Assembly (NCBI GenBank): GCA_021797055.1 | Contig: JAKAAI010000002.1 | Span: 1-56,119 of the forward strand | DNA from: Thermoplasmata archaeon | GTDB taxonomy: Archaea; Thermoplasmatota; Thermoplasmata; Thermoplasmatales; Thermoplasmataceae | Length of the DNA: 56,119 nucleotides | Direction of reading: 5' to 3' | Shown here: in pieces, positions 46,360-55,472 of the stretch | Position numbering within the stretch: the stretch's first letter is position 1 | How the letters are laid out: each line of letters starts with the position of its first letter | Notes under the pieces: model-generated | Databases searched by the model: none | What the model was told of the DNA's origin: nothing | Seen by the model: only the letters and a program-made list of their open reading frames with translations | Made by a program: the position numbers and the translations under genes

Positions 46360-47325
46360 ATGGAAATACTTGAAACGGGCGACCTGAAGTCATTTCGAGA
46401 CACAGTTTACACCATTCAGCGATCAATAGGCAAGAAAGTCATCGGATCTGAAAGAATAGTCAGATTTATGTTCATTGCACTTCTGAGCGATAATCATGTC
46501 CTCCTAGAGGGTGTGCCTGGGCTCGCAAAAACCATGCTTGCAAGTGAGTTTGCCGCAAACCTCGGGCTCGTTTTCAAGAGGATTCAGTTCACGCCCGATA
46601 TGCTCCCTTCGGATGTAACGGGCGGAATTGTTTTTAACCTTGAGACAAGGAAGATGGAGTTCAGGAAAGGACCTATTTTTGGGAATATATTGCTGGCGGA
46701 CGAACTGAATCGTACCCCGCCAAAGGTACACAGTGCACTCCTTGAGGGGATGGAAGAGAAGCATGTATCAACAGGTGGAATCACCGAAAACCTTCCCGAA
46801 CCATTTTTTGTAATTGCCACTCAGAATCCTATAGAGCAGGAGGGTACATTTCCGCTTGCCGAAGCCCTTATGGACAGGTTTCTTTTTAGATATATCCTTA
46901 CTTATCCTTCGAGGGAAGAGGAGATCAATATCTTAAAATCACAGAATATAGAATCTGATAGGAACAGTGAACTCACCCCTGAAAAAATAATCAATATAAG
47001 GAAGAAAGTGAACACAGTATACGTTTCTGAAGAAATCATGAACTATGTGGTTGATATAATCAGAAAGTCAAGAACACATAATATGGTCTATATGGGCGCC
47101 AGTCCGAGGACCACTGCCAAATACCTGAAAGCAGCCAGGGCTAACGCCCTCATCAACGGCCGTGATTATGTCATACCTGAAGATATAAAGACTATGAGCC
47201 ATGAACTTCTCAATCACAGACTCATCCTTAATCCAGAGGCCATGGTTTCTGCCGGGAACAACATTACGGAAGAAGTGAATAAGATAATAGACAGCATCCT
47301 CGCGGATGTGGAAGCCCCACAATGA
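46360..47325 (+). CDS. MoxR-family AAA+ ATPase
   Basis: A 321-residue AAA+ chaperone. Walker A is EGVPGLAKTML, with the family's A-K-T; the V-x-F-T-P-D-M-L-P-S-D segment, Walker B LLADELNRTPPKVHSALLEGMEE, sensor 1 in FVIATQNPIEQEGTFPL, and sensor 2 R-x-x-x in the C-terminal lid (GASPRTTAKYLKAARA). MoxR proteins help assemble or activate metal-dependent or vWA-containing partners, here almost surely the DUF58 protein encoded 4 bases into its end. Confidence 0.95.
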   Translation: MEILETGDLKSFRDTVYTIQRSIGKKVIGSERIVRFMFIALLSDNHVLLEGVPGLAKTMLASEFAANLGLVFKRIQFTPDMLPSDVTGGIVFNLETRKMEFRKGPIFGNILLADELNRTPPKVHSALLEGMEEKHVSTGGITENLPEPFFVIATQNPIEQEGTFPLAEALMDRFLFRYILTYPSREEEINILKSQNIESDRNSELTPEKIINIRKKVNTVYVSEEIMNYVVDIIRKSRTHNMVYMGASPRTTAKYLKAARANALINGRDYVIPEDIKTMSHELLNHRLILNPEAMVSAGNNITEEVNKIIDSILADVEAPQ

Positions 47326-48626
47326 TCAGGCGAACCGGATTTGCGATCATAGGATCTATGGTTTATGGTCTATTAGAATCAGTGATACTGGGTTACAGCA
47401 CTGCGATTATATTCTTCCTTCTAATGATAACGATAATTTCATCTGACATTCTGATCTTCAACCTAGGCCACGCTTCTGCAATGAAGCTTGTTTCAGTTTC
47501 CAGAGATATAAAAAAGCCTTATTCAAGGAAAGGTGAGTTTGTTGAAACAATTATCTCATTCACCAACAATTCAAAGCTTACACTTCATTTCAACTATTTT
47601 GATTCCCTTTCGTCTGTTTTCCAGACTAGAGGCGATTTTAAGGGGGAGATCAGGCTTGCGCCGTCAGAGACAGTGGTAAAAAAATACAGCATTTCGGCTA
47701 CTGCGATAGGTAGATACGAGATAGGTCCGCTATTAATGAGCGCGGATGATCCGCTTCACCTTGCGCTTGCAACTTATTCCCTCACGGCTAACATGGAGGT
47801 GAAGGTCGCCCCGTCCACTTCTGATACATTCAACAGGCGTTCTGAGAGGTACAGCAACCTTGTCTATACAAGAGGTCTTCACATATCGAGAAAAGTAGGC
47901 CAGGGCTATAATTTCTATGGAATCAGGGAATATGACACATCTGACGATTTCCGATATGTTGCGTGGAGTCGCTATGGGATCCAGAATGGCGAAGATCTCT
48001 ACATCAAGCAGATGGAAGAGGAGCGGCAGGTCGATGTTGTTTTTGTAATGGATTACAGTGATTCGGTGAACCAGGGACCCCCAAACCACCTTTTATTTGA
48101 CGTGATGGTCTCACAGGTCATAGCGATGAGCTATGGCATAATTAAGAACCACGACGGTGTGGGATTCCTTCTTACATCAAGTACCCACACGGTTTATTTC
48201 AAGCCAGAAAAGAATTCTAGAAACATTGATCGCCTCGAAAAGGCTGTTTCGGAGATGAAGCCGTCAGGAACATTTGATATCGCAGATTGCCTGGAAAAAA
48301 TAAAAGACAATGTCAGGAAGGAGGCAATAATATTCATATTGACCCCTTTTGGTTTCCCTGAGAAATTCAACATGGAAAAATCCACCGTTAAGCATCTTGG
48401 TAAGAAGATAATGCTTATTATTATTAACAGGAGCCAGTTTGTCCCTGAACTAAAGGATCCTGTTGATCAGAAACTTTTCAGGGCAGCTGTTACAAAGGAA
48501 GCTGCATACACCAAGGCAATTGCACATTTCTTTAATTCAATTGGAATAAGGAGCAGACAGGTAAATGAGAGCAACATAGTGCCGTTCATCATGGGAGAAT
48601 ATACTTATGGTAAGGTGACGCAGTGA
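47322..48626 (+). CDS. DUF58/vWA-like protein, MoxR partner
   Basis: A 434-residue protein with two N-terminal membrane segments (about residues 9-43), a beta-rich region and a DUF58 block with REYDTSDDFRYVAWSR and QMEEERQVDVVFVMDYSDSV. The D-x-S-D-S segment is the vWA MIDAS-type site. DUF58 proteins are the usual partners of MoxR. The gene overlaps both neighbours by 4 bases. The vWA domain is likely cytoplasmic or at the membrane face. Confidence 0.9.
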   Translation: MIRRTGFAIIGSMVYGLLESVILGYSTAIIFFLLMITIISSDILIFNLGHASAMKLVSVSRDIKKPYSRKGEFVETIISFTNNSKLTLHFNYFDSLSSVFQTRGDFKGEIRLAPSETVVKKYSISATAIGRYEIGPLLMSADDPLHLALATYSLTANMEVKVAPSTSDTFNRRSERYSNLVYTRGLHISRKVGQGYNFYGIREYDTSDDFRYVAWSRYGIQNGEDLYIKQMEEERQVDVVFVMDYSDSVNQGPPNHLLFDVMVSQVIAMSYGIIKNHDGVGFLLTSSTHTVYFKPEKNSRNIDRLEKAVSEMKPSGTFDIADCLEKIKDNVRKEAIIFILTPFGFPEKFNMEKSTVKHLGKKIMLIIINRSQFVPELKDPVDQKLFRAAVTKEAAYTKAIAHFFNSIGIRSRQVNESNIVPFIMGEYTYGKVTQ

Positions 48627-49543
48627 TAAAATTGGCGTTAAGTTACAGATCATTTATGCTGAACCTGCTCATAATTGCTCCATCACTTTTCCTTCTTGTA
48701 TATCTCGGTAGCATTGTTATAGCGTATCTATCCATATTCTGGATAGTTCTTGTAATAGGCATTTTCTTGGTTAAACATATTGCACCAGGTAGCGTAAGGG
48801 GGTACGTTTATCATATAAGCGTGATTCTCTTTTTATTGTTCCTGCTTGGAACATTATTCAAGACATATTTTAATTATACCATTCCAATATTTTCGTATGT
48901 TGTATTGCCTCTGACTTTCACAACGCTAACATCAGTGACATTTGCCATCGGTATTATACTTCTTATGGAAGCAGTCATCCAGTCAAAGCTTTCTGTGACA
49001 GTAGCAGAGTTTACTGGCTCATTGCTGATATTTATGGAACAGCTTGCAGTCGTGACTATAATGTTTTCCACCTCTACGGTGTTGGTTTCACTCCGTTCTG
49101 AAATAGCCAGCATTCTTTTGACGACCTATCATATCAATAATCCATCCCTATACGTTGTATCATATTTTACTACGATCTCTCTTGAAGCCAATGCCCTATA
49201 CAATTTAGTTGTTCATGGGTACCAGTTTTATCTTCCCCTTGCTACTTTCAATGTGCCGGCATCAATCGAAATCACTATCACTTTTGTCATATCTGCAATT
49301 GGAATCCTGCTTTCTTTGTATACAAGATCCAGCAAGGGTTATCGTGGGATTGAATCTATGGCGCTTCCAGTTCTGGCAGGTATTTTCATCGCGGTTCCCA
49401 TATTCTTGTTATCTGAATATCTCTCTAGTTATAATTTCCAGATTACCTTTATTTTTCTCGCAGTTGCTGTTCTTCTCTTTCTTGTTGGTTATACATCCCG
49501 GCATGTTTCAGGGTCTGAAAAAATTAATACACCAATTAAATAA
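48623..49543 (+). CDS. Polytopic membrane protein ending the MoxR operon
   Basis: A 306-residue, almost entirely hydrophobic protein with about eight membrane helices and few polar residues, with GTG start overlapping the previous TGA. Its position after DUF58 corresponds to the TgpA/transglutaminase-like or membrane genes seen in bacterial MoxR operons, but here there is no soluble domain and I recognise no family. It may be the membrane base of the device. Gene 49550 starts six bases after it in the same direction. Confidence 0.75.
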   Translation: MIKLALSYRSFMLNLLIIAPSLFLLVYLGSIVIAYLSIFWIVLVIGIFLVKHIAPGSVRGYVYHISVILFLLFLLGTLFKTYFNYTIPIFSYVVLPLTFTTLTSVTFAIGIILLMEAVIQSKLSVTVAEFTGSLLIFMEQLAVVTIMFSTSTVLVSLRSEIASILLTTYHINNPSLYVVSYFTTISLEANALYNLVVHGYQFYLPLATFNVPASIEITITFVISAIGILLSLYTRSSKGYRGIESMALPVLAGIFIAVPIFLLSEYLSSYNFQITFIFLAVAVLLFLVGYTSRHVSGSEKINTPIK

Positions 49544-49549
49544 CTCTTA

Positions 49550-50812
49550 ATGGGCTCTATCCTTATCAAGAATGCAATTATCATCACACAGGACGAAAAC
49601 AGAAATGTTGTCAGGGGAGACATTCTGATTGATGGCAACAGAATAAGTAAAGTTGGAGTAGTGAATGATTCTGCTGATACCATAATTGATGCAGATGGCA
49701 AGGCAGCTATGCCCGGTTTTATAAATACCCACGCCCATGTTGCAATGTCCCATTTAAAGGCTATGCTTGATGACATCACACTTGATAAATTCCTTGAAAG
49801 AACTTTTAAATTAGATTCTGAGCGCACCGAGAAAGGCATCTACAATTCATCGTTAGTTGGAATAGCTGAGATGATTGATTCAGGCATCACTTCCTTTCAT
49901 GATTTATATTATTCAGAGGACGTTATTGCGAAAGCTGTAAGGGATTCAGGGATCAGAGGTTTCCTATCCTGGGTCACACTGGATGAGGAATATACAACCC
50001 AGAAAGGATCTCCCTTAAAGAATGCAGAGAGATTCATTTCTTCCGTCGGTAAATCCGATTATGTATATCCGTCGGTTGGGGTGCAGGGCATATATGTGGC
50101 ATCAGATGAAACATATCATTCATGCAGAGAGCTTGCAGACAGAATGGGCTGCACTATGCACACACACCTGAGCGAAACAAGGAAAGAGGTTTATGAATTT
50201 GCTTCCAGGCATAATGGAGAGAGGCCAGTTGAGCATCTTCATAAGATTGGTTTCCTCAGCGAGAAGCTGATCGCCGCCCACACATCCTTTGTTACAATGC
50301 ATGAGGTAAGACTCCTTTCGAAAAGTGGAACAAATGTTTCATGGAATGCAATCAGCAATTGCAAACTTGGTACTGGCGGCATCCCTCCGATACCTGAAAT
50401 GCAATCGAATGGAATAACAGTTTCACTTGGAACGGACAGCAATGGAAGCAATAATTCGCTCAACATGTTTGAGGAGATGAAGTTCTCTTCATTAATAATG
50501 AAGAACAGTAGGTGGGACCCTACATTGATGTCATCGCAGATTATTCTGGACATGACCACAGTAAATGCTGCCAGATCCTTGGGGATGAAAGATCTTGGCT
50601 CTATTTCCAGTGGATTTCTGGCTGATATAATATTAATAGACCTGAAAACTCCAAATTTGCTTCCTGTCTCGTCAGAAAATGCAGTTAGCAAGATAGTCTA
50701 TTCCGCGAATCCCTTAAACGTGGATACAGTGATAATAAACGGCAAGATTGTGAAACAGGATCATTCAATGTTTAAGAAGATCAGTGACTTTGCTATCGAA
50801 GAAATGATCTGA
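49550..50812 (+). CDS. SAH/MTA/5'-deoxyadenosine deaminase-type amidohydrolase
   Basis: A 420-residue TIM-barrel amidohydrolase of the TrzA/AtzA/MtaD group. Metal ligands are seen in P-G-F-I-N-T-H-A-H (N-terminal H-x-H), H-T-H-L-S-E-T, A-A-H-T-S-F and S-L-G-T-D-S-N-G-S-N-N. Archaeal members deaminate 5'-methylthioadenosine, S-adenosylhomocysteine or 5'-deoxyadenosine, recycling nucleosides made by SAM-using enzymes. It is six bases after the MoxR operon end, perhaps read through from it, but its function is unrelated. Confidence 0.88.
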   Translation: MGSILIKNAIIITQDENRNVVRGDILIDGNRISKVGVVNDSADTIIDADGKAAMPGFINTHAHVAMSHLKAMLDDITLDKFLERTFKLDSERTEKGIYNSSLVGIAEMIDSGITSFHDLYYSEDVIAKAVRDSGIRGFLSWVTLDEEYTTQKGSPLKNAERFISSVGKSDYVYPSVGVQGIYVASDETYHSCRELADRMGCTMHTHLSETRKEVYEFASRHNGERPVEHLHKIGFLSEKLIAAHTSFVTMHEVRLLSKSGTNVSWNAISNCKLGTGGIPPIPEMQSNGITVSLGTDSNGSNNSLNMFEEMKFSSLIMKNSRWDPTLMSSQIILDMTTVNAARSLGMKDLGSISSGFLADIILIDLKTPNLLPVSSENAVSKIVYSANPLNVDTVIINGKIVKQDHSMFKKISDFAIEEMI

Positions 50813-50933
50813 AGATAATCTTTTCTGAATGAAAAATGAGAGCAGAGAAAACAATACCTGTCGTATCATTAGAGTAAAATACAATCCGGCAAAAATTAAT
50901 TAGAGCTTAAACTATCAGTGAAATTGATAATTA

Positions 50934-51323
50934 ATGGGCTGGCAAGAAGCAGAAGTCAGGGAATTAAAGGTTGGCAGATACATGTTGATAGATGATGAGC
51001 CATGCAAGATCATGGAACTTACTATGTCCAAGCCGGGCAAGCATGGAGAAGCCAAGGCCCGCATCGTTGCAATTGGTGCATTCGACAATCAGAAAAGAAG
51101 TGTTGTTTTTCCAGTTAAGCATAAGATCAAGGTGCCAATAATTGAAAAAAAGACAGCCCAGGTCCTCTCAGTTGCAAACAAGGAAGCTCAGCTTATGGAC
51201 AGCGAAACCTTCGAGACTTTTGTAATTCAGATGGACGATTCAATAGCAGACAGGGTAAAACCAGGCACTGAGGTGCCCTACTGGGATACCATGGGAAAGA
51301 GGAAGATAGTATTCCAGAACTGA
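50934..51323 (+). CDS. eif5A: Translation factor aIF5A
   Basis: A 129-residue protein with the eIF5A SH3-like N-domain containing the hypusine loop SKPGK36HGEAKAR and an OB-fold C-domain. K36 is expected to be modified to hypusine or deoxyhypusine using spermidine. It helps the ribosome through difficult peptide bonds. Its stop TGA overlaps or closely precedes the start of an agmatinase gene. TATA-like AAATTAATTA precedes it near 50900. Confidence 0.95.
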   Translation: MGWQEAEVRELKVGRYMLIDDEPCKIMELTMSKPGKHGEAKARIVAIGAFDNQKRSVVFPVKHKIKVPIIEKKTAQVLSVANKEAQLMDSETFETFVIQMDDSIADRVKPGTEVPYWDTMGKRKIVFQN

Positions 51324-52177
51324 GCAGTTTTTTCCAGAATAAAGGTTTACCTGACGCAACCTCAAGATACGAAGACGCATCTTATGTTATATTCGGGGTC
51401 CCTTTTGATAATACATCTTCATTCAGGCGTGGGTCCAGACTGGCACCCGAAGCCATAAGGTATGCCTACAGGAATCTCGAATCCTTTGATCCTTGGTATG
51501 GGATAGAATTTCCAAATTCACGCATACATGATCTTGGCGATCTGATCGAAGAAGAAGATGCTGAGACAGTTGTTGATCTTGTCGAGCAGGTTGTTTCCCA
51601 GATAAGGAAGGACAAGAAAATCCCGATAATGCTTGGTGGAGAACATTCAATAACTACAGGTGCCGTCAGGAATTTTAAGGGCTCTAACATGGTTATAATT
51701 GATGCGCATTCTGACTTTCGCGATACATACTTCGGCAGCAAGTTCAACCATGCATGTGTCACACACAGATGCCTTGAGATATTGGGTAAAGATAGGATAA
51801 CATCAATTGGAACTAGATCTACATCTAAAGAGGAATTCGATGATCCTGCCTTCGGCCAGGTCAGGTTTGTTTCAGCCAGAGAGGTATCGGAAAAGGGCAT
51901 GGATTCTGTGGCGGATGATATTATAAAAAAAACAGAAGGTGACATTTACTTCTCAATAGACATGGATGGCATCGACCCTTCCTATGCCCCCGGTGTGGGT
52001 ACCCCAGAGCCTTACGGACTGCGTGATTTCGACCTGCGAATTCTGATAGAAAGACTGTCAAAAAGGATCTCAGGTTTCGATATTGTGGAAATGACGCCCC
52101 TTTACGACAATGGCAACACCGCAATGCTGGCGGCAAAAATAATACAGAATTTTATTGGTAGTAGAGAGAAGAAATAA
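51320..52177 (+). CDS. speB: Agmatinase/arginase-family ureohydrolase with non-standard start
   Basis: Homology runs upstream of the first ATG (51629): [21 protein letters not shown] and [12 protein letters not shown] precede LGGEHSI. Metal-ligand motifs follow: IDAHSDF and SIDMDGIDP, both complete. No ATG, GTG or TTG fits the N-terminus; the frame has CTG at 51320 (overlapping the aIF5A stop as CTGA) and ATT at 51311, eight bases after GAGG. I use CTG, giving 285 residues, the family length. It probably makes putrescine from agmatine, feeding spermidine for hypusination of aIF5A encoded next to it. Confidence 0.85.
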   Translation: MSSFFQNKGLPDATSRYEDASYVIFGVPFDNTSSFRRGSRLAPEAIRYAYRNLESFDPWYGIEFPNSRIHDLGDLIEEEDAETVVDLVEQVVSQIRKDKKIPIMLGGEHSITTGAVRNFKGSNMVIIDAHSDFRDTYFGSKFNHACVTHRCLEILGKDRITSIGTRSTSKEEFDDPAFGQVRFVSAREVSEKGMDSVADDIIKKTEGDIYFSIDMDGIDPSYAPGVGTPEPYGLRDFDLRILIERLSKRISGFDIVEMTPLYDNGNTAMLAAKIIQNFIGSREKK

Positions 52178-52179
52178 AC

Positions 52180-52710
52180 CTACATGCCCATCTTACTGAG
52201 TAGTTCCTTTCCCTTAACAATCTCAATTCTGCATGGTGTAGGCAACTTAATTGAGGCTTTATGGATAGCATCCCGCAATTTCTGCGCGGCGTCAAGGTTT
52301 ACTCTTGCCACCATTATTGTATCATCTTTCCTAACCCTTGCTGCCGTGCCGACAGGTCTGCCGAATGCCATGCTCATCCCACTCGATATCCTGTCTGCCC
52401 CGGCGCCTGTTGCCATCTTGTGCTCTCTTAATACATGGTGGGGATATGGAATAATCTTAAGGAAATAATTCTCCACCCCAAGATCCTCAAGAAGTTTTCT
52501 GTTTACTGATACCCTTGCGGCTTCAAGCGCAGAATGCCTGATCTGACAGGATTCCTTCGCGATGAGTTTCATTTCAACCGGAAAATCTTTCTTCTGGTTA
52601 CCCTGGGTAAACGTGGTAATCTTCGGATATGGAACGCCGCCCATGAACTCTTTCCTTGTATAGGCAGGCCCTGAAATCTTACTATACATTCTCGCAGGTT
52701 TAGTTACCAT
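52180..52710 (-). CDS. rpl10e: Ribosomal protein uL16 (L10e)
   Basis: A 176-residue L10e/uL16 protein of the large subunit, at the A-site. Family segments are YTRKEFMGGVPYPKI, V-N-R-K-L-L-E-D-L-G and the loop KMATGAGADRISSGMSMAFG. It is on the minus strand, convergent with the agmatinase gene two bases away. Length and ends are normal. Confidence 0.96.
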   Translation of the reverse strand: MVTKPARMYSKISGPAYTRKEFMGGVPYPKITTFTQGNQKKDFPVEMKLIAKESCQIRHSALEAARVSVNRKLLEDLGVENYFLKIIPYPHHVLREHKMATGAGADRISSGMSMAFGRPVGTAARVRKDDTIMVARVNLDAAQKLRDAIHKASIKLPTPCRIEIVKGKELLSKMGM

Positions 52711-52737
52711 TTTAACGCAATCCTAAAGAGCATTCGG

Positions 52738-52746
52738 ATATAAAAA
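52738..52746 (-). promoter_or_regulatory. Putative TATA box of rpl10e
   Basis: TTTTTATAT on the minus strand lies 28-36 bases before the ATG at 52710. Confidence 0.5.
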
Positions 52747-53171
52747 TAGAGTGATCATCAATGGCTCCGGTCAAGTGAATTATTCCTCGATTAAAGCAGG
52801 AAGGATTCCCCTTCTAATAAGACAATTAGGTGTTGACATAATTAACCTGATCGTGGTTATAGGTATTCTTTAGTAACATACTAAATGCAGGAAAACCATT
52901 GGATTTATAGACTCAGAAGTCAATAGAGGAAGAAAAAGCCTGATTAAAGCACAGGACGGCTTATATTTCTTTGGCGGAGAGAGAGTGGGGGTTACCAAAT
53001 ATTGGTCCAAACAACCCACCGCGTGGTGTTTCCAATGACCATATCTGACATGAGTATCCGACAGAAGTCTGTATGTTTTCAAAAGTATTGTAAGCGCTCG
53101 TCCAAATTTTTTTCAAACAAGGTATTTTGATTACTTCTTAAATTGTTGTAGAAAGATGTAGCTGGTAAAAG
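52747..53171. other. 425-base stretch without a supported gene
   Basis: Short plus-strand frames exist, such as 52883-53036 reading GFIDSEVNRGRKSLIKAQ without a usable start, but I recognise nothing. Most likely decayed sequence. A TATA box for the next microprotein ends the stretch. Confidence 0.5.
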
Positions 53172-53181
53172 TTTTTAAATA
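53172..53181 (+). promoter_or_regulatory. Putative TATA box of the CWC microprotein
   Basis: TTTTTAAATA lies 19-28 bases before the ATG at 53200, so the transcript is probably leaderless. Confidence 0.5.
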
Positions 53182-53199
53182 CCCCTGCACTGAGCGAAC

Positions 53200-53358
53200 A
53201 TGTCGAGAACAGTACTGTGCGGCATATGCAATACCTTATTTGAATGCGGTTCGCCAGGATTATGCTGGTGCACATTCCTTCCAATTACTAAAGAAAGGAG
53301 AGAATTCATATCTAAAGTTGCGAATGATTGTGTATGTCCAGACTGTCTGAAAGGTTGA
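53200..53358 (+). CDS. Cysteine-rich CWC microprotein
   Basis: A 52-residue protein with nine Cys: C-G-I-C-N-T-L-F-E-C, then C-W-C, then C-V-C-P-D-C-L near the end. The pattern C-x2-C-x5-C...C-W-C...C-x-C-x2-C-L matches Cys_rich_CWC small proteins known in bacteria, presumed metal-binding; function is unknown. It is too short for usual gene calling. The start ATG lies after a TATA box, and the next gene is 179 bases away. Confidence 0.7.
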   Translation: MSRTVLCGICNTLFECGSPGLCWCTFLPITKERREFISKVANDCVCPDCLKG

Positions 53359-53537
53359 TTGCTTGTTTCCTTGATTAAAGACTCCTTCAATCAATTATGT
53401 ACTAACTTCTATTAATACCGGTAATTGGTGAGTGTAGTAGCACGTCAAGTTCAGTTTAGATAGGTAGAATAAATTACACTAATATCAATAAGTACATTAA
53501 GTGCAATATAAATAATATATTACTATAATCCCAGCAT

Positions 53538-53699
53538 ATGGAAAGGAAACAGCTTATAGATGTGGCTCATGTGTCTATGAGAGGAACATCAGTCCGAATT
53601 ACGCTTCCAAAAAAGATTGTTCAAAGGCTCAAGATTGGAGATGGAGAAATTATTGCATTTTATGAAGACAACGGTATAAAGATAGATAAGCTAAAGTGA
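53538..53699 (+). CDS. AbrB-type microprotein (DNA binding)
   Basis: A 53-residue protein with one swapped-hairpin AbrB/SpoVT fold: S-V-R-I-T-L-P-K-K-I-V-Q-R-L-K-I-G-D-G-E-I-I-A-F-Y. No antitoxin tail or toxin partner is next to it, so it may be a solitary regulator of its own promoter or of the CoA-transferase gene 93 bases downstream. AT-rich TATA-like AATATATTACTATAAT lies before it. Confidence 0.7.
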   Translation: MERKQLIDVAHVSMRGTSVRITLPKKIVQRLKIGDGEIIAFYEDNGIKIDKLK

Positions 53700-53792
53700 A
53701 TTCTCGTATCATATGGCAGAATCAGCGTTCCCAGGAAACTGTTTTTATTAGTAATTAAGGCATTAGAGTTTTATTATTACCAGGCATTATGA

Positions 53793-55442
53793 TTGTCTAT
53801 TATGCGTCCAGAATTTGTCAAAGATGGAAACGAGGAATTTTTTTCATGCATACGGGACATGTCAACTTTAGCAATATCCGGATTTAACCTTGCAACCACT
53901 CCAGAAGGTTTAATTCTAGATCTTTTTGACTATTATATTAAGACTGGCCATCCCAATAAACTGCTTGTTGAAACGGATGCGCTTCCCGCAGCCCCTGGAA
54001 GAGCACTTGATATTGTTTTTAGGAAAATGTTTGAACTGAACGATTACAGCTTCATCAGGGGAATGCTGGTCCCTTTCATGGGATTTTCGTCATATCTTCA
54101 GAAATTGACTCTCAACGATGCATTCCCAGTTTACGGATGGCCAATTGGTGTCTCTGCTTACTGGTTCCGTGAGGTTGCTTCTGGCAGACCTGGTGTTCTC
54201 ACAAGGATTGGCCTGGACACTTTCCTGGATCCTGACTACGATGGCGGCGCACTGAATGAGAGCGCAAAGAGAGAAAAATTATGCAAAATTACAAAAATTG
54301 ATCTTTCTGGCGAAGATTACCTCATATATAGGGCACCGAAACCAGAATTTGCAATGATCCGGGCAACATCTTCGGATAAGATGGGAAACCTGACAATGGA
54401 GGATGAGCCTATCAGAGGCACTGTTCTAAGCATGGCGCAGGCAACTAGAGCACGTCCAAACCCGGGAAAGGTTTTTGCTCAGGTTCTGAGGAATGATTTT
54501 ACCGAATCATATAATCCAAGAAGGGTGGAAGTACCATATCCACTTGTTGACTATATCATAAAATCTCCTCTGGAACACCACTGGCAGGCAAGTTCATTTG
54601 CATATGATCCAATGGCATCCTTTTCTAAGGAATTATCATCTCCCGAGACAATAAATGAAAAGTTCAACCCGCCCGCAAAGTCAGATGCACACCTTCTCAT
54701 TGCAAGACGGACCCTTATCGAGATAAATAACATGCTCAGAAAGACCGGACCTCCTCTTCTCATAAATCTTGGCGTTGGGATACCGGCCCTTGTTTCCGGT
54801 CTCATATTGAAAGAGGGATTATCGTCCGATATCGTGACTGTTGTCGAATCCGGTCCATGGGGTGGGCTTGCGTTGACAGGCGCCAACTTTGGGGTATCAA
54901 TGGGGGCTTTCGCGCTTTCTACAATTCCTGACATGTTTTCCAACTACGAGGGTGGGATTATCGACACTGCTGCACTCGGTTTCCTACAGGTCGACAGATA
55001 CGGAAATGTTAATCCTTCATTCGTAGGATCTATTCTGACAGGTCCTGGCGGTTTTCCGGTTATTGCGGAAGGAACTCCATCGGTAATATTTGCAGGCACT
55101 TTTCAGGCCGGGAATATCGATTTTTCGTTTGATGGCAAAAAAATGATACTTAAGTCTCATGGAGGAGAGAAAAAATTCGTAAAAAATGTTTACAAGGTAT
55201 TCTTCAGTGGTAAACAGGCTGTAAAATATCACAAAACAGTGAAAATTATAACAGAAAGATGCTTATTTTCACTAACTGAACGTGGTATCGTGCTCGAAGA
55301 AATAGCACCTGGCCTGGATATTGACAGGGATATTATTGAAAACATGGAATTTAAGCCGATTGTTCCTGATTCTCTGATTGAGACCCCACTGATTGCATTC
55401 GGAAGGGATGTCATGGGATTGAGGAAGAGTTCAGTTCAGTAA
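53793..55442 (+). CDS. Family I CoA-transferase (propionate/acetate CoA-transferase-like)
   Basis: A 549-residue single-chain CoA-transferase joining alpha-like (about 1-265) and beta-like (about 300-549) parts, as in YdiF and propionate CoA-transferase. The beta part opens with P-L-L-I-N-L-G-V-G-I-P-A-L-V and the catalytic Glu lies in VTVVESGPWGG; the G-A-N-F-G oxyanion-type loop follows. It moves CoA between carboxylic acids. The start may be TTG at 53793 or ATG at 53802. No partner genes nearby tell the substrate. Confidence 0.88.
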   Translation: MSIMRPEFVKDGNEEFFSCIRDMSTLAISGFNLATTPEGLILDLFDYYIKTGHPNKLLVETDALPAAPGRALDIVFRKMFELNDYSFIRGMLVPFMGFSSYLQKLTLNDAFPVYGWPIGVSAYWFREVASGRPGVLTRIGLDTFLDPDYDGGALNESAKREKLCKITKIDLSGEDYLIYRAPKPEFAMIRATSSDKMGNLTMEDEPIRGTVLSMAQATRARPNPGKVFAQVLRNDFTESYNPRRVEVPYPLVDYIIKSPLEHHWQASSFAYDPMASFSKELSSPETINEKFNPPAKSDAHLLIARRTLIEINNMLRKTGPPLLINLGVGIPALVSGLILKEGLSSDIVTVVESGPWGGLALTGANFGVSMGAFALSTIPDMFSNYEGGIIDTAALGFLQVDRYGNVNPSFVGSILTGPGGFPVIAEGTPSVIFAGTFQAGNIDFSFDGKKMILKSHGGEKKFVKNVYKVFFSGKQAVKYHKTVKIITERCLFSLTERGIVLEEIAPGLDIDRDIIENMEFKPIVPDSLIETPLIAFGRDVMGLRKSSVQ

Positions 55443-55472
55443 AAAATTATTGCCAGTTGAAAATTTTTATCC

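Noticed and set aside
52883..53036. Short plus-strand frame with GFIDSEVNRGRKSLIKAQ
   Set aside because: No usable start codon and no family; may be decayed coding sequence.
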